Positions 5,493-7,628 of a DNA stretch of 7,628 nucleotides are shown here, in pieces. A program made the translations under genes and the position numbers. The notes under the pieces were generated by a model that was not told the DNA's origin, did not search any database, and worked only from the letters and a program-made list of their open reading frames with translations. Source of the DNA: Lysobacterales bacterium (lineage in GTDB: Bacteria; Pseudomonadota; Gammaproteobacteria; Xanthomonadales; SZUA-36). Where the stretch lies: contig SHZL01000131.1 of NCBI GenBank assembly GCA_009692275.1, positions 1-7,628 on the forward strand. Reading direction: 5' to 3'. Position 1 is the first letter of the stretch, and each line of letters opens with the position of its first letter.

Positions 5493-6679
5493 ACCCTGCA
5501 CCCCAAGCCATCACCATTCTTGGCTCAACCGGTTCGATCGGAGAAAGCACGCTTGACGTGATAGGCCGTAATCCGGGGCGCTACAGGGTGGCTGCACTCA
5601 CAGCCAACCGCAACGTGGATCGCCTCGCCGCGCAGTGTGCGCAATTTGGCGCCGGGTTTGCGGTCATTGCCGACACTGCACTCGCGGGGAAATTGTCCAG
5701 GGCCCTGGTGGAGACTGGCAGCAAGGCTCGCGTACTGACGGGTGCAGAAGGTCTGGCCGAGGTCGCCACACTGCCGGACGTGGACATTGTCATGGCCGCA
5801 ATCGTGGGCGCGGCCGGGCTTGCACCTACCCTGCGTGCAGCCCAGGCAGGAAAGAAAATCCTGCTGGCCAACAAGGAGGCCCTGGTCATCGCCGGGCACA
5901 TTTTCATGCAGGCAGCCCGCAATGGTGGTGCATGCATATTGCCAGTGGATTCGGAACACAGTGCAATTTTCCAGGCCTTGCCAGCAGATTTCGGCAAAGG
6001 TCTTGAGTCCGTGGGGGTGGACCGGATCATTCTCACGGCCTCCGGTGGTCCATTCCTCGACTTCCCGGCTACTGAGTTACGCGACATAACGCCCAGCCAG
6101 GCCTGCAAGCACCCCAATTGGGCAATGGGACGAAAGATTTCGGTGGACAGCGCGACCCTGATGAACAAGGGCCTGGAACTCATTGAAGCACACTGGTTGT
6201 TCAACGCTGCGCCATCCCAGCTCGAAGTGCTGATCCACCCCCAGAGCATTGTGCACTCGATGGTGGCATACCGGGACGGATCCGTACTGGCGCAATTGGG
6301 CACCCCCGACATGCGCACACCCATTGCCTATGCACTGTCCTGGCCTGAGCGCATTGATGCAGGCGTTGAGCGCCTCCATCTTGCAGGTATGAGCGATCTT
6401 TCATTCAGGGAGCCGGACCTGCAACGCTTCCCCTGTCTCGGACTGGCGTTTGATGCCTTGCGTGAAGGCGCGAGCGCGCCTGTGACGCTCAATGGCGCCA
6501 ACGAAATTGCCGTGGCGGCGTTCCTCGAAAAGCAGATACGTTTTGACCAGATTTCCAGGCTGGTAGGTGAAGTGATGCAAGCAACGGAAAAGCGCGCGAT
6601 CAATTGTCTTGAAGACGTTGTCGAATGTGATGCAATGGCCCGCCACAAGGCGACACAGACTATGCGGACAATGATATGA
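5486..6679 (+). CDS. dxr: 1-deoxy-D-xylulose 5-phosphate reductoisomerase
   Basis: DXR converts DXP to 2-C-methyl-D-erythritol 4-phosphate with NADPH, the committed step of the MEP isoprenoid pathway and the target of fosmidomycin. The NADPH-binding motif GSTGSIGESTLD is at 13-24 and LLANKEALV at 126-134. The metal ligands are visible as Asp155 and Glu157 in PVDSEHSA (153-160) and Glu231 in MNKGLE. ASGGPF is at 185-190, and the flexible substrate loop around KHPNWAMG (208-215) carries the conserved Trp and Met. Length is 397 aa against 398 in E. coli. The ATG at 5486 overlaps cdsA by 7 nt and has no obvious Shine-Dalgarno; GTG 5489 is an alternative. Its product chain supplies the substrates for UppS two genes upstream. 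Confidence 0.97.
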   Translation: MVNPAPQAITILGSTGSIGESTLDVIGRNPGRYRVAALTANRNVDRLAAQCAQFGAGFAVIADTALAGKLSRALVETGSKARVLTGAEGLAEVATLPDVDIVMAAIVGAAGLAPTLRAAQAGKKILLANKEALVIAGHIFMQAARNGGACILPVDSEHSAIFQALPADFGKGLESVGVDRIILTASGGPFLDFPATELRDITPSQACKHPNWAMGRKISVDSATLMNKGLELIEAHWLFNAAPSQLEVLIHPQSIVHSMVAYRDGSVLAQLGTPDMRTPIAYALSWPERIDAGVERLHLAGMSDLSFREPDLQRFPCLGLAFDALREGASAPVTLNGANEIAVAAFLEKQIRFDQISRLVGEVMQATEKRAINCLEDVVECDAMARHKATQTMRTMI

Positions 6680-7628
6680 ATGAAATTCTTGGATCCATCT
6701 GGTGGTTGCTGGTCGCGCTGGGTGTGCTCATCACCTTCCATGAGTTTGGCCATTTCTGGGTCGCCCGTCGCCTCGGGGTGCGCGTACTGAGATTTTCCAT
6801 TGGCTTCGGGCGCCCGGTCTGGTCGCGGACCGGAGCGGATGGTGTGCAATATGTCATTGCAGTTCTTCCGCTTGGCGGTTACGTCAAGATGCTGGATGAG
6901 CGAGAAGGCGATGTGCCGGACAACCAGTTGCACGAGGCCTTCAACCGCAAGCCGGTGCTGGACCGAGCCGCTATAGTTGTGGCTGGTCCGGCGTTCAATT
7001 TGATATTTACCATCCTGGCATTCTGGGTCATGTTCATGTTGGGCATTCCTGAATCCAGGCCCGTCATCGGCGAGGTCAGCGGCATTGCGGAGGCGGCCGG
7101 ACTGCAAGCCGGGGATGAAATTGTCGCCATTGACCAGCAGGAAACACGCACCTGGACCCACGCGGTGCTGGGCCTGGTACCACACGCGATCGACAGGGAA
7201 CCCGTGCAGATCACCGTGCGCGATAGCGGGGGTAATGAATCAAGCCATGAGCTGGACCTCAGCCGGCTCGAGGACGGATTCAGTGAAGAAAATACCCTGG
7301 AGGCCATCGGGCTGACTCCCTGGAGACTGAACATTCCTGCAGTGGTGGGTACGGTTTCGCCCGACAGCCCTGCTGCGGGTGCGGGAATTTACCCCGGCGA
7401 CCGGATAGTTCGCGTCAACGGTGAGGAGGTTCCGGGTTGGTCCTGGGTCGGCTACCTGGTGCAAAAATACGGCGGCGAGGAGCAATTCCTGACCCTGACC
7501 ATAGACCGGGAGGGCACGCAGCTTGAAGTTAAAGTCAAGCCGCGCAAGGAAAGCTCAGGCATCTTTTCCAGCCACCTGTTGCTGGGGATCAGCAACGCAG
7601 AACCGGGCCCGGATCAGCGCACGGCCTG
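6676..7628 (+). CDS. rseP: RseP site-2 intramembrane metalloprotease (partial, 3' end missing)
   Basis: RseP is the inner-membrane zinc protease that makes the second cut in the anti-sigma factor RseA, releasing sigma-E, and also clears signal-peptide remnants. The window holds 317 codons; E. coli RseP has 450. The first membrane helix (about 5-28) carries the zinc motif HEFGH, with His22, Glu23 and His26 at the same positions as in E. coli. A membrane-associated loop LPLGGYVKMLDE (64-75) and a second helix near 99-122 follow. Two periplasmic PDZ domains are visible through AGLQAGDEIVAID (141-153) and AGIYPGDRIVRVNG (236-249). The C-terminal helices with the third zinc-ligand region lie beyond the right edge. 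The ATG overlaps the dxr stop in an ATGA arrangement. Confidence 0.96.
   Translation, partial: MNEILGSIWWLLVALGVLITFHEFGHFWVARRLGVRVLRFSIGFGRPVWSRTGADGVQYVIAVLPLGGYVKMLDEREGDVPDNQLHEAFNRKPVLDRAAIVVAGPAFNLIFTILAFWVMFMLGIPESRPVIGEVSGIAEAAGLQAGDEIVAIDQQETRTWTHAVLGLVPHAIDREPVQITVRDSGGNESSHELDLSRLEDGFSEENTLEAIGLTPWRLNIPAVVGTVSPDSPAAGAGIYPGDRIVRVNGEEVPGWSWVGYLVQKYGGEEQFLTLTIDREGTQLEVKVKPRKESSGIFSSHLLLGISNAEPGPDQRTA

Noticed and set aside
5581..6324. Long minus-strand frame opposite dxr (247 codons)
   Set aside because: Shadow of the GC-rich dxr codon pattern; dxr is an intact, fully recognisable gene on the other strand.
6328..7185. Long minus-strand frame opposite the dxr end and rseP (285 codons)
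   Set aside because: Antisense shadow of two well-supported genes, with no recognisable protein family.
1..7628. A novel defence, mobile or biosynthetic system
   Set aside because: Every substantial frame is explained by a conserved housekeeping gene; no integrase, transposase, repeat array or orphan gene was seen.

Overview
The window is a dense stretch of one-directional (+ strand) housekeeping genes in the order rpsB, tsf, pyrH, frr, uppS, cdsA, dxr, rseP. The last gene runs off the right edge. The EF-Ts, UMP kinase, RRF and RseP sequences read as gammaproteobacterial, for example TGAGMMECKKAL in EF-Ts and HEFGHFWVARR in RseP. Placing uppS and cdsA before dxr is the arrangement I associate with Pseudomonas-type gammaproteobacteria; in E. 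coli dxr directly follows frr. Base composition is moderately GC-rich. The species cannot be named from this sequence.

Layout. Positions 1-225 hold no gene I can support: an AT-rich stretch, two inverted repeats and a possible leftward promoter. A good sigma70-type promoter at 226-254 precedes a structured leader of about 205 nt that ends at rpsB (466-1575). tsf follows after an 81-nt GC-rich spacer, and pyrH overlaps the end of tsf. A 130-nt gap with a candidate internal promoter and a small hairpin separates pyrH from frr. From frr to the right edge the genes are packed: frr/uppS overlap by 1 nt, uppS/cdsA are 10 nt apart, cdsA/dxr overlap by 7 nt and dxr/rseP by 4 nt. This suggests one transcript with coupled translation.

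The genes join two themes. rpsB, tsf and frr serve translation (small subunit, EF-Tu recycling, ribosome recycling). pyrH (UMP to UDP), dxr (isoprenoid precursors), uppS (undecaprenyl carrier), cdsA (CDP-diacylglycerol) and rseP (envelope-stress intramembrane protease) feed nucleotide supply and envelope construction. No mobile element, CRISPR array, tRNA or rRNA was seen.

I found no evidence of a new multi-gene system. The one clearly unusual item is ribosomal protein S2. It carries a low-complexity C-terminal tail of about 125 residues (total 369 aa, against about 241 in E. coli) with alternating charge blocks, a near-duplicated lysine-rich motif at each end, and an Ala-Pro linker encoded by a seven-copy hexanucleotide repeat.
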